This document shows positions 8,691-17,231 of a stretch of 64,000 nt of DNA, one piece after another. The position numbers and the translations under genes are program-made. The DNA is from Lacrimispora saccharolytica (lineage in GTDB: Bacteria > Bacillota > Clostridia > Lachnospirales > Lachnospiraceae), in the NCBI GenBank assembly GCA_016899975.1, contig JACJJN010000010.1, positions 44,682 to 108,681 on the forward strand. Direction: 5' to 3'. Within the stretch, counting starts at the first letter, position 1. Each line of letters opens with the position of its first letter. The notes beneath the pieces are model-generated. The model did no database searches, had not been told where the DNA came from, and saw only the letters and a list, made by a program, of their open reading frames with translations.

Positions 8691-10238
8691 CTAAACATCT
8701 GATAATTTTATCACAAGAAGATTGTCGACTACATCAATCGAACCTTCCGCCGGCCAGCTTGGCATCGACGCCGCATGTGCCTTTGCCACCTGGATCTCCT
8801 CTACAGAAGCAATCTGCAGTTCCACTCCCCGCGTCCCCGCAAAATCTCTGAATTTTCCGGTTGAATAAAAATATTGCGGTTCCGTATCCACAAACATATC
8901 AAAATACGACCAGCCAATGACATCAATCGTAGGATAGCAGGATTTGTTCAGCGTAGCCGCTTTTCTTCCTATTACCGCAACGTGGTAATCATTCAGAGAA
9001 TAACCAAGCTCATGGATCCTTCCCATAATCTCATTGTATGTGGCAACGTCCTGTTCATACCTCACATCATCTGTATACCACAGTCTCAGCGTCGTGTTTG
9101 TCTGATTCATAGCTACCCAAAAAGCAAAAACTGTCAGGGCGATGCGAATTCCCGTTTTCACCTGAGGCAGCTTTTCAAAAAAGCCCATCCGCACATTACG
9201 TGATGTCAGGTACATCAGAACACAGCCGCAGCAAAACGGCAGAGAATACTGGCTTCTGTACACTGGAATTGCCGCTGTGGCAATCGTCATCATAAACGGA
9301 GAGAACATGACAAAGAATACTGCCAGCCATTTCCAGACACATGTATGAATCGCCTTTTTCCAATTCATCAAAACCACTGCAATCAGAATCAGACACAGAA
9401 TGCTGTAAGTATAGTCAAAGAAAAGCAGCTGGTCTATTCCAAAAATCTGTTTAAAATGTGTTATGATATTGTTCACGCAGTCACTAATAGGCGCCTTTCC
9501 CCACATGATCTGATCCGTAAGATACGTATTTGAGGAAAAGAATAGTTTGACCACAATCTGATTGAGAACAAACGCACATACAAAAGGAATAACAACCTTC
9601 AGGCACACAAAAAACAGGCGTTTAAAATCCCTTTCCCTGTACAAAAACAACGCTGCGGCTCCTACTGTAATATATAAAATCACATTCATCTGATAGCTTC
9701 CGAAGCTCCAGATCATGAACATTACTGCGAGAAACATGCGCAATACACTTCCGCCCTCAATCCAGCGAAAAATCAATCCGAGTGCAACAGCAACCAGCAA
9801 AATAGAAAATGCAACCTGAAAATTCTGAAGCTTAAAAATCCACTGGTTCATCCAAACCGGATGTGTGATTACAACTGCACAGAATACATAATAATTATTA
9901 CTGTTTTTCTTCTCACTGATAAATTCGAACACATAGCAAAACACAAGCAGAAATAGATTGATCGTCACATATGCAAAGGCTGAATTCACATAAGGATTAT
10001 ACCAGCGCACACCAAAAATTTTTTCAGTAACAATCAGACCATATCGGCCAATGTCCAGCCAGTTATACATATACCCTGGCATGTTGATCATATAGTCTGT
10101 ATCCAGCGTAACCGACTGACTGAAAATTCTGCATCCATAGACAAGCGCGGTTACAACAAGTGAAAAAATCACAAGATTGCGCCTTTCGCTGCAGAATTTC
10201 GCAAACCCTTTTATCATACCTGTTTCTTCTTTTTCCAT
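8691..10238 (-). CDS. GtrII-like multi-pass membrane glucosyltransferase
   Basis: This 515-residue polytopic protein has about ten hydrophobic segments. The N-terminal region has TLDTDYMINMPGYMYNWLDIGRYG, close in pattern to the Glucos_trans_II (GtrII) family, where acidic residues in the first external loop are catalytic in a GT-C-type fold. Such enzymes transfer a sugar from an undecaprenyl-phosphate carrier to a polymer outside the membrane. GAGGGG precedes the ATG at 10238. It lies between rfbB and the LTA-synthase-like gene. I infer a side-chain glucosyl (or related) transferase for the exported polymer. The donor and acceptor cannot be read from the sequence. Confidence 0.75.
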   Translation of the reverse strand: MEKEETGMIKGFAKFCSERRNLVIFSLVVTALVYGCRIFSQSVTLDTDYMINMPGYMYNWLDIGRYGLIVTEKIFGVRWYNPYVNSAFAYVTINLFLLVFCYVFEFISEKKNSNNYYVFCAVVITHPVWMNQWIFKLQNFQVAFSILLVAVALGLIFRWIEGGSVLRMFLAVMFMIWSFGSYQMNVILYITVGAAALFLYRERDFKRLFFVCLKVVIPFVCAFVLNQIVVKLFFSSNTYLTDQIMWGKAPISDCVNNIITHFKQIFGIDQLLFFDYTYSILCLILIAVVLMNWKKAIHTCVWKWLAVFFVMFSPFMMTIATAAIPVYRSQYSLPFCCGCVLMYLTSRNVRMGFFEKLPQVKTGIRIALTVFAFWVAMNQTNTTLRLWYTDDVRYEQDVATYNEIMGRIHELGYSLNDYHVAVIGRKAATLNKSCYPTIDVIGWSYFDMFVDTEPQYFYSTGKFRDFAGTRGVELQIASVEEIQVAKAHAASMPSWPAEGSIDVVDNLLVIKLSDV

Positions 10239-10268
10239 TCTTTTTCCCCTCTCAGTACTCTATAATGA

Positions 10269-12146
10269 TCAGACCATCTGATAGCTGTAGCCAATCAGAT
10301 ACGGATTTTCTTCTGCATCCATCGCATAAACATGAATTATATATTTACCTCTTCGATATTCAAAGTCACTTGCCGCAACTTCATACTGATAGCTTCCGTC
10401 TTCGGAAGGGGTCATTTCATACCATTTGATCACAGACTGATCCCCATCCGGCCACACTGCACAGAGAATGGATCGGGGCTCAATACTGGACTGGATGTTT
10501 GAAACATTAACGCTGAATGTATTCGTCTCCGTATTATAGGCACCTACGGTGATATCAGCGGTTATCAGAGGCTCTTCTGCAGCAGTTCCGGCTTCCTCCG
10601 TTGTCCCCTGCTCCGTCTGTTCTTCCTGTTCCAGCCCAATGTCGGAAGTAAGCTCATTGATCAGCTCAGATCGTTTGGAAATTTCCTGGCTTTCTCTCTC
10701 ATAGCCATATACCTCGGACAGTGTCGACTTTCCGGAAAACAGATTGGTCCCAAGTCCAAGCCGCTCTCCTTCTATTCCCACTCCAAGACTCGCCAGCGTC
10801 GTCGGAAAATTATCAAAGGTTGTATAGGTGCGGTATTCCTCCCACTGACTCTCTGCCGCAGCGTTAATATATGTAGTATATACCTTTCTCGTGTAATCTT
10901 CAGGCACATCTTCACAAAAATCACTGTCCATAGTCAGATGATCACCGGAAATCACAATGGTCGTATTTTCATAGAACGGCTGTTCCTGAACCCACTGAAC
11001 AAATTCAGACACCTGCCGGCTTGAACATGCCATGACATTCGCATAAACATTGTCCCCAAACAGATCCGGACAATCCTCACACATATAACCATCCTCAAAA
11101 TGAGTATCCGCCGTCAGCAGCGTCAGGTTGAACGGCTCGTCCTGTGCCGCAAGGTCTGTCAGTTCTTCTTTTGCAAAATCGAAAAGACGCTTATCCTCAT
11201 ATCCCCACCAAACATTATATCCATATGGGATCATATTATTTTCCAGCGCATACTTGTAATCGATAATGTTATAATCCCCGTGTTCCTCATAAAATAATTT
11301 TCTTCCGCCGAACTCAGCGTCAGAACCGATCATCAGTGTCTGACTGTATCCGGCATCCTCCAGGATATCCCCGATGGAAACAATTCCAGGGAAGAAGGAC
11401 TCCTGCGTATTCATGGAATTTTTCTCAATGGGAATATTCATGGGAAGACCGGTGCTCTGCGCAAACATTGCTCCGATTGTCCATGTCGCGCCCGGCATCG
11501 CATATCCGCCATTCAACGTCTGATCATCACCAGAGAAATTTTCATTCTGCAGCGAAAGCTCCGTCAGTTCAGGGATCACATTCTGCTCAAACGCCCCTCC
11601 GTTTTCCGTACTGCTGTAAGTATTCTCCATGGATTCCAGATAAATGTAAATCAGATTTCTTTTCCGCTCCGGAAACGTCAGTGCCACATCTCGCGGATCC
11701 ACGTAATTGTCATCAATAAACGTAGAATACTCCGACTGATTGTTCGCATAAGCGGATACATCCAGTGTCGTCCACACATTGGAAACGCTTACTCCAGTCA
11801 TGATAAGGGAAAGTACCATGATCACGGACAAAAATGAATTGTAGATCTTCCGTTTTTTTCTGAGGAACGCACAGGCAAAGATCAGCAGGACACAGACAAT
11901 GCCTGTGATCGTCACACAGTATTGGACAAAATCCCAGATCATATCCATATTCGTCCCCTCGAGACTGGTGTTCAGATGGTACACCAGTTCTTCCATGGTA
12001 AGCCCGGTCCATGTTTTCAGCATCCACTGACAGGAACGTGAAAGGAGTACGGCAATGGTAGCCACAGCGATCACGATAACGGTGCAGACCCGGATCAATA
12101 TCTTTCTTCGCTTCCCATGGTTTTCATTTTCGTTTCTTTTTTTCAT
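10269..12146 (-). CDS. LTA synthase-like phosphoglycerol transferase (sulfatase superfamily)
   Basis: This 625-residue protein has three or four N-terminal membrane segments, then an extracytoplasmic sulfatase-fold domain starting near residue 160. Signature stretches are LIYIYLESMENTYS (the metal-site glutamate and the serine/threonine region), PGATWTIGAMFAQSTGLP (nucleophile threonine region), TADTHFEDGY and SGDHLTMD. A C-terminal ~110-residue beta-rich extension after an acidic linker is unusual. Relatives use phosphatidylglycerol to add glycerol phosphate to lipoteichoic acid or to rhamnose polysaccharides (for example GacH of streptococci). Within this rhamnose-type locus, glycerol-phosphate decoration of the polymer outside the membrane is the likely role. 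Confidence 0.88.
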   Translation of the reverse strand: MKKRNENENHGKRRKILIRVCTVIVIAVATIAVLLSRSCQWMLKTWTGLTMEELVYHLNTSLEGTNMDMIWDFVQYCVTITGIVCVLLIFACAFLRKKRKIYNSFLSVIMVLSLIMTGVSVSNVWTTLDVSAYANNQSEYSTFIDDNYVDPRDVALTFPERKRNLIYIYLESMENTYSSTENGGAFEQNVIPELTELSLQNENFSGDDQTLNGGYAMPGATWTIGAMFAQSTGLPMNIPIEKNSMNTQESFFPGIVSIGDILEDAGYSQTLMIGSDAEFGGRKLFYEEHGDYNIIDYKYALENNMIPYGYNVWWGYEDKRLFDFAKEELTDLAAQDEPFNLTLLTADTHFEDGYMCEDCPDLFGDNVYANVMACSSRQVSEFVQWVQEQPFYENTTIVISGDHLTMDSDFCEDVPEDYTRKVYTTYINAAAESQWEEYRTYTTFDNFPTTLASLGVGIEGERLGLGTNLFSGKSTLSEVYGYERESQEISKRSELINELTSDIGLEQEEQTEQGTTEEAGTAAEEPLITADITVGAYNTETNTFSVNVSNIQSSIEPRSILCAVWPDGDQSVIKWYEMTPSEDGSYQYEVAASDFEYRRGKYIIHVYAMDAEENPYLIGYSYQMV

Positions 12147-12172
12147 TTTGACACACCCTTGTTTTTTTATTT

Positions 12173-12511
12173 TTATGGCATCGTATAGATCAGCACGCCT
12201 GCCACAATTAACAGATTCCCTATCAGTTTCCCCCTCGTGATCTTCTCCTTCAGCACCAGCCAGGACAAGATCAGCACAAACACATAAGTAAACGTATCAA
12301 GCACCGGTCCATACTTCAGTTCCACCTGCGTATATGCGTAGGTATTGACCAGCAGTACAGCTCCGAAAATCAGATATGCAGTGATCACCCGCCAATTCAG
12401 ATATTCTTTCAGGATACTTTCGTGTTCCTGATTGGCGCTTTGTTTCAAAAGGATCTGGGAGACCGCAGAAAACGCGGTACACACCAGCATCAGCAGCATA
12501 TATTTATTCAT
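12173..12511 (-). CDS. Small EamA/SMR-type membrane protein (flippase subunit 1)
   Basis: This 112-residue protein has four predicted membrane helices and the EamA/SMR pattern (CTAFSAVSQILLKQSANQE, AVLLVNTYAYTQVELKYGPVLDTFTYVFVLILSW). It overlaps the preceding four-helix gene by 8 bp, giving an adjacent pair with the size and layout of ArnE/ArnF, which flip undecaprenyl-phosphate-aminoarabinose. I infer that the pair flips a lipid-linked sugar to supply the GT-C enzymes of this locus (YfhO, GtrII, DUF6077). Multidrug export is the alternative but is less likely here. Confidence 0.8.
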   Translation of the reverse strand: MNKYMLLMLVCTAFSAVSQILLKQSANQEHESILKEYLNWRVITAYLIFGAVLLVNTYAYTQVELKYGPVLDTFTYVFVLILSWLVLKEKITRGKLIGNLLIVAGVLIYTMP

Positions 12512-12884
12512 ACCTTTGCACCACCATCACTCCCATCAGCACCACAAGAAGGCCGATGATATTTTTCACACTCAGGCTTTCCTGAAAGATCACCACCGCC
12601 CACACCTGAGACCAGATCAGGTAAACGCTCCGGTTGGCATAGGCCGTAGACAAAGAAAATTTTTTGATCACCTTCTGCCAGGCAATCGCGTAGACCCCGC
12701 AGTTGGCTGCCATCAAAAACAGGAACAGATACAACAGCGGATTTTTCAGTCCTCCATGGTTGAACTGTACCGACGCGCATTTGGAAAACACGCTGGTCAG
12801 AGAAAACAGCAGGATATTCAGATGCAGCTGAATGTAGTTCCGTGTTTTTTTCCTTTTTTCCATTGAAACCTGATTCTCCATCAT
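12504..12884 (-). CDS. Small EamA/SMR-type membrane protein (flippase subunit 2)
   Basis: This 126-residue protein has a short basic N-terminus and four hydrophobic segments (LHLNILLFSLTSVFSKCAS; LYLFLFLMAANCGVYAIAW; SVYLIWSQVWAVVIFQE; IIGLLVVLMGVMVV). The first helix carries the SMR-type KCA motif. It begins with a 4-bp overlap with the upstream membrane gene and ends inside its smaller partner, so the two are translationally coupled. The pair probably forms a heterodimer. Its role as a lipid-linked-sugar flippase is inferred from fold, size and context. Confidence 0.78.
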   Translation of the reverse strand: MMENQVSMEKRKKTRNYIQLHLNILLFSLTSVFSKCASVQFNHGGLKNPLLYLFLFLMAANCGVYAIAWQKVIKKFSLSTAYANRSVYLIWSQVWAVVIFQESLSVKNIIGLLVVLMGVMVVQRYE

Positions 12885-13648
12885 CTCACATCCTTATAGA
12901 CCTGATAATTTCCCACTGCTCCCAAAAGTTCGAAGTCTTCCTCCGCCATCGCCTCAATCATGCCGCCCACAGCCGGATACACCAGATAATTGCACTCAAA
13001 CTTCCTTAACGCCGCCGCCAGTTCCGTCGGCTGAACCGGCTGTGCATGCATTGCATCCCTCAACTCCTGTTTTTCCGGATATTCATTTGCCCATCTTCCA
13101 TAGGGAAGATAGATATCGGTATCATACTGACGGAGTTCACACAGAATCTCATCGGGAACAGACACGCGGATGATCTCTCCCTCCTGCCGGTCTGCCTCCA
13201 GCATCTCACAGATCATGATCGTCTCTTCCATGAGCTTCTGGGAATTTTCTGCCCTTACAAAACCGCCGTTCGTATACAGATTTCTTCCGGATACCACCAG
13301 CACGATCACCACAGCCGCTACACTGAGTACACGTTTCCAGCCTCTGAGCTTTTCTCCATCAACAAACCACGCACTGATAAACGCTGCAAAAACCGGAACC
13401 GGAAGAATCCAGAACATTCTCCAGTATACATCTTCCCCGATCAGTGAAGCAATGATCTTTGCAGTAACCGGAAAATAATACAGAATCAAAAACAGGATCG
13501 TATATCCTGTAAACAGGTATTTCCACTTTTTGTCAATTCTTGGATCCCGGAGAATCCAGATCAGACAAATCAGATACAGTACATGGTAAAATCCAGTGCC
13601 TGCATAGGACTGAAACCACTGTACCGCCATATCCAATGCTTCTCTCAA
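12881..13648 (-). CDS. Membrane protein resembling the C-terminal part of DUF6077 proteins
   Basis: This 255-residue protein has three or four membrane helices in its first ~125 residues and a soluble external domain after them (EIIRVSVPDEILCELRQYD, IYLPYGRW, NYLVYPAVGG). The content looks like the distal part of the longer DUF6077 membrane proteins, whose proximal part is the next gene upstream, 48 bp away. The likely start is a TTG at 13648 preceded by AGGAGG nine bases away; the ATG at 13630 is an alternative. Either a natural two-gene split or an old frameshift with a re-evolved start would explain this. A GT-C-like role in polymer decoration is inferred from location. Confidence 0.6.
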   Translation of the reverse strand: MREALDMAVQWFQSYAGTGFYHVLYLICLIWILRDPRIDKKWKYLFTGYTILFLILYYFPVTAKIIASLIGEDVYWRMFWILPVPVFAAFISAWFVDGEKLRGWKRVLSVAAVVIVLVVSGRNLYTNGGFVRAENSQKLMEETIMICEMLEADRQEGEIIRVSVPDEILCELRQYDTDIYLPYGRWANEYPEKQELRDAMHAQPVQPTELAAALRKFECNYLVYPAVGGMIEAMAEEDFELLGAVGNYQVYKDVR

Positions 13649-13696
13649 GCTTTCTTTCCTCCTTCACTGGCAACATGTCCCTTCCTGCATCGTAAT

Positions 13697-14728
13697 TTAT
13701 CTGATAACCAGATACAGAACCGCAAAAATCAGATTCGGCACACATGCAAGAATGCTGCGGATCAGACCGCCCCAGTTTTTCTTTAGCAGTCCGAACAGGA
13801 AACCAACGACAGCCACGCACAGTACAGGCAGCATAATTCCCATAGTGGAAACCATAAATCCTGCGGTCATTGCGCAAACCAGAACCACCCAGTCCTTTTG
13901 ACTGTTCTTCAGAACCAGCAGCCTGCTGCACAGGTAGAAAACCGCCGGAAGGATCGTCGACGCAAGCACCGCCTTTCCCTGCCAGATCCGCACCAACAGA
14001 AATGTCCCCGGTGTATAAACGGAATACCAGGAGCTCATCATGATGACTCCCATCGCAAGAAGAAACACACCCTGTTTCTTCTTATCTTTCGGAAAGAGCA
14101 TCTCTCCGATCAGGCTGTAAACCACATATGCCAATGAAATCAGCGCCAGCGGAAGAACCGTGTGCGCCGTTGTCGCCGGATGCATCTGAATCACCCGGCT
14201 GATAAAAGCCACCCAGATCGGGAACGGCGAAAGCACATATCTGGAGGGAAAACTTTCATACAGTTCTCCCGTATAAGCATCAACTTCAAAGATGCGGTCG
14301 GTTGCCACCGTGGTCGTTGCCGTTCCGACATAAAAAGAATCATCCGCATCCGAATGCCAGCACAATACAGTGACGGCTGTCTGCACCAAAATCACCGCAA
14401 AGGCAATCAGCATCGTCCAGTCCGGCCGAATGGAGGACGGAAGTTTTATCAGACAGTTCCAGATTTCCGTTCTCTGCCGGATCAGTCCGATTCCCGCCAA
14501 AAGTATGCTGACTGCCGCAAAGATCCATACAAGAACATGAAACGGCAGATGAAGATACGTCATCGGAACCGTAAGCAATTCAAATAATGCAAAAAGCAGG
14601 AGATACCCGCTCAAAAACGTTTTGCGAAAAAAGATATTTTCCGTACCACCCGCTGAAAAAACTCCGCCAGCCAGAAATGGGAGAATAAACAGCCACAGCA
14701 GAATCATCAATCCTTTGAACAAAAACAA
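13697..14728 (-). CDS. DUF6077-like multi-pass membrane protein, probable GT-C glycosyltransferase
   Basis: This 343-residue protein has about nine membrane segments and a loop rich in acidic residues (WHSDADDSFYVGTATT, DRIFEVDAYTGE) typical of DUF6077 proteins. The first extracellular loop with paired aspartates resembles GT-C catalytic loops. It starts with a TTG at 14728, preceded by a full GGAGGT eight bases upstream; the later ATG at 14707 has poorer spacing. It ends at LYLVIR shortly before the separate downstream gene that looks like its missing C-terminal part. It probably transfers a lipid-linked sugar outside the membrane. The enzyme class is inferred. Confidence 0.65.
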   Translation of the reverse strand: MFLFKGLMILLWLFILPFLAGGVFSAGGTENIFFRKTFLSGYLLLFALFELLTVPMTYLHLPFHVLVWIFAAVSILLAGIGLIRQRTEIWNCLIKLPSSIRPDWTMLIAFAVILVQTAVTVLCWHSDADDSFYVGTATTTVATDRIFEVDAYTGELYESFPSRYVLSPFPIWVAFISRVIQMHPATTAHTVLPLALISLAYVVYSLIGEMLFPKDKKKQGVFLLAMGVIMMSSWYSVYTPGTFLLVRIWQGKAVLASTILPAVFYLCSRLLVLKNSQKDWVVLVCAMTAGFMVSTMGIMLPVLCVAVVGFLFGLLKKNWGGLIRSILACVPNLIFAVLYLVIR

Positions 14729-14734
14729 AATCTC

Positions 14735-15793
14735 TTACCTCCCTGCCTTCAGCCTGGCAAAAAGCCTTGTATTCTTTGTCTTTACGAATGTGATCACCGA
14801 TGCCTCCAACAGGAGCAAGGTCACATTCTTCATTCTCACAGGAATCAACATGACCTTCATATAGGAAGAACGTGGTCTGGCAAGCTGCAGGCTCTTTGCC
14901 ACCCGCTTGTTTGCCAGCATCTTCTTTACTTCCCTGCGCTTTTCCTTATAACTCATCCGGCAGCTGGGGTTCGTCAGATTCTCCACACAGCCGATAAAGC
15001 GCTCAATATACCGTCGGGCGATAAACTCTGCCGTCTCCGGCGTCTTGACATTCCACCGCCGGTACAGATCCAGAAGCCATCCATGCTCCTCTTCTCTTTT
15101 CTCATACATTTCCGCACGGTAAGCAGCCGTCTCCGACTCTGCCCGCGCACGGATAAAATGATAATACTGACGGGAAGTCACCGCCACCCGTTCCACCTGG
15201 TCGATCACTGACAGGTTAAACGGGAAATCATCCCACATTGTTTTTGGAAAACGAAGCTGATGTTTTTCGATATACTCCCTCAGATACAGTTTATTCCAGG
15301 GTGTATACAGCATATTTTTGTCAAACAGGCGGTAGGTATTTCTGCGAAACTCCTCTTTCGTCCCATAGACAGCATCCTCCGGCACAAAATAATCCGTCCG
15401 GTATTCGTTCTCTCCATAATAAGTATCAATATAAAAACCAGCCACCACCAGTTCCGCCTGGTGTTTTTCCGCCAGTTCGTACATCTCCTCCAGCATCTGC
15501 GGCTCCGCCCAGTCGTCGGAATCCAGAAAATACAGATACTTTCCCCTTGCCATCTCCATTGCGGCATTCCGCGCCGCCGGCGCCCCCTGATTTTCCCGGT
15601 GGAACACACGGATACGCTCGTCCTCTCTGGCATAAGCATCACAGATCTCACCGCTTCTGTCCGGACTTCCGTCGTCTACGATCAGAAACTCAAACTCCTG
15701 AAAGGTCTGCTTCTGCATACTCTCGATTGCCCGTCCCACATAGTTTTCCACCCGGTAAACAGGCATGATCACTGAGATTTTAATTTCATTCAT
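14735..15793 (-). CDS. Family 2 glycosyltransferase
   Basis: This 352-residue GT-A enzyme begins with ISVIMPVYRVENYVGRAIES, with the nucleotide-binding VDDGSPDRSG and the DxD-type FLDSDDWAE motif near residue 100. No membrane helix is obvious, so it acts in the cytoplasm on the undecaprenyl-linked intermediate. GGAG precedes the ATG, and the start overlaps the end of the initiating sugar transferase gene by 8 bp. That coupling suggests it adds an early sugar after the initiating step. The donor sugar is unknown. Confidence 0.9.
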   Translation of the reverse strand: MNEIKISVIMPVYRVENYVGRAIESMQKQTFQEFEFLIVDDGSPDRSGEICDAYAREDERIRVFHRENQGAPAARNAAMEMARGKYLYFLDSDDWAEPQMLEEMYELAEKHQAELVVAGFYIDTYYGENEYRTDYFVPEDAVYGTKEEFRRNTYRLFDKNMLYTPWNKLYLREYIEKHQLRFPKTMWDDFPFNLSVIDQVERVAVTSRQYYHFIRARAESETAAYRAEMYEKREEEHGWLLDLYRRWNVKTPETAEFIARRYIERFIGCVENLTNPSCRMSYKEKRREVKKMLANKRVAKSLQLARPRSSYMKVMLIPVRMKNVTLLLLEASVITFVKTKNTRLFARLKAGR

Positions 15794-17189
15794 TTTTCTG
15801 CTCCATGGTTTTTGCTTTCTCGGTGCGGCTGATCGTCTCTCCCTCTTCCAAGCCTTCCGTACTTTCTTTCATAAACAGGATCTTGAACGTAGCCACGATC
15901 AGCTTCAGATCTGTCAGTATGGAGTATCCTTCTATGTACATCAGATCCAGTTTCAGTTTATCATAAGCGGTCGTGTTATATTTGCCGTAAATCTGGGCAT
16001 AACCAGTCAGACCGGCTTTTACTTTCAGCCGGTAAGCGAATTCGGGAATTTCCCGCTCATATTCCCTGGCAATCTCCGGACGCTCCGGTCTCGGTCCCAC
16101 AACACTCATATCCCCTTTCAGGATATTCAGCAGCTGCGGCAGTTCATCGATGCGGGTTGCGCGGATCACTTTTCCCACAGGGGTAATCCTGCTGTCATTT
16201 GCAGAAGCCAGACGCGCCACTCCGTCTTTTTCCGCATCCACGATCATACTGCGGAACTTATAAACATAAAATTCTTTTCCATCCTTGGTCAGGCGTTTCT
16301 GTTTGAAAAACACCGGTCCTCTGTCATACAGATGGATCGCAGCAGCTGTGATCAACATAAACGGAGATGCGATCACCAGAAGGATTACAGCGATCACCAG
16401 ATCCAGCACCCTCTTCATCAGACGCTGCTCAATGGTCAACCCATAATTCCTCGCCAGAAACAAAGGCGTATCGAACAGATCAAGCGTCTCTGAACTCTTC
16501 AGGATAATATCGGATACCTTCGGCGTCAGATACACACGGATCGACCGGGCATAACAATATTTCAGAAGACGATTCCGCGTTTCCGAATGAAGATCTCCCA
16601 GCACGACTCCCTCCTGACCGAAAGCTTCTATGGCTTTTTCCACCGCTTCTTCACCTTCCGCCACAGAAATCTTTTTTGCAATTCGATATTTATCCCTGCG
16701 GCTGTCCATCTTCCTGCAGAGATTCTCCACCGGATATTCGTCATAAATCATCAGAAGCTGTTTCGGTGGAAAAAGCCGTGCAAACAGACGGTCAAACAAA
16801 AAGGAACAGATTGCCGCGATCAGAATGTCGACTCCTGTCATCACCAACAGCGGTCTCGGATCCGGCAGATGCCGCCACAGCAGCAGGATTTGAACATACA
16901 TCACAACATTTGCGCACAATCCGGAAAGCGCCTGGGAATAAATCACATTGGAGCCTTTCAGATATCCGATCTTCAGCGCACCGTAAATATACATAAAAAG
17001 CAGTTCATATGCCGCATAGACAACGCCAATGAACACATCCCCCCAGAAATAGAATGGTTCCAGCCACAATTTCTCCGCGTAATACCGCTGCCAGACCCAT
17101 GCAAACACCATCGTCTCCAGCAAAAGGATCACAAGAACAGCAAGAATTCTGAGAAATCTTTTGTACTGATCCCGATTTTTAGTCTTCAT
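15786..17189 (-). CDS. Undecaprenyl-phosphate sugar-1-phosphate transferase (polyprenol-P transferase, WbaP/WcaJ type)
   Basis: This 467-residue protein has four N-terminal membrane helices, a central nucleotide-fold-like region (~residues 130-250) and a C-terminal bacterial sugar transferase domain. That domain shows FFKQKRLTKDGKEFYVYKFRSM, the RIDELPQLLNI catalytic Asp-Glu pair and DMSVVGPRPERPE. It transfers a sugar-1-phosphate from UDP-sugar to undecaprenyl phosphate, so it starts assembly of the repeat or primer. GAGAGGA precedes the ATG. The sugar (glucose, galactose, GlcNAc type or a diacetamido sugar) cannot be deduced. Its presence with both Wzx and Wzm/Wzt leaves open which export route uses this primer. 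Confidence 0.93.
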   Translation of the reverse strand: MKTKNRDQYKRFLRILAVLVILLLETMVFAWVWQRYYAEKLWLEPFYFWGDVFIGVVYAAYELLFMYIYGALKIGYLKGSNVIYSQALSGLCANVVMYVQILLLWRHLPDPRPLLVMTGVDILIAAICSFLFDRLFARLFPPKQLLMIYDEYPVENLCRKMDSRRDKYRIAKKISVAEGEEAVEKAIEAFGQEGVVLGDLHSETRNRLLKYCYARSIRVYLTPKVSDIILKSSETLDLFDTPLFLARNYGLTIEQRLMKRVLDLVIAVILLVIASPFMLITAAAIHLYDRGPVFFKQKRLTKDGKEFYVYKFRSMIVDAEKDGVARLASANDSRITPVGKVIRATRIDELPQLLNILKGDMSVVGPRPERPEIAREYEREIPEFAYRLKVKAGLTGYAQIYGKYNTTAYDKLKLDLMYIEGYSILTDLKLIVATFKILFMKESTEGLEEGETISRTEKAKTMEQKNE

Positions 17190-17231
17190 TTTACAAATTC
17201 CTCTCTCGGGCTTTTCTTTTCTGTAACAGAG

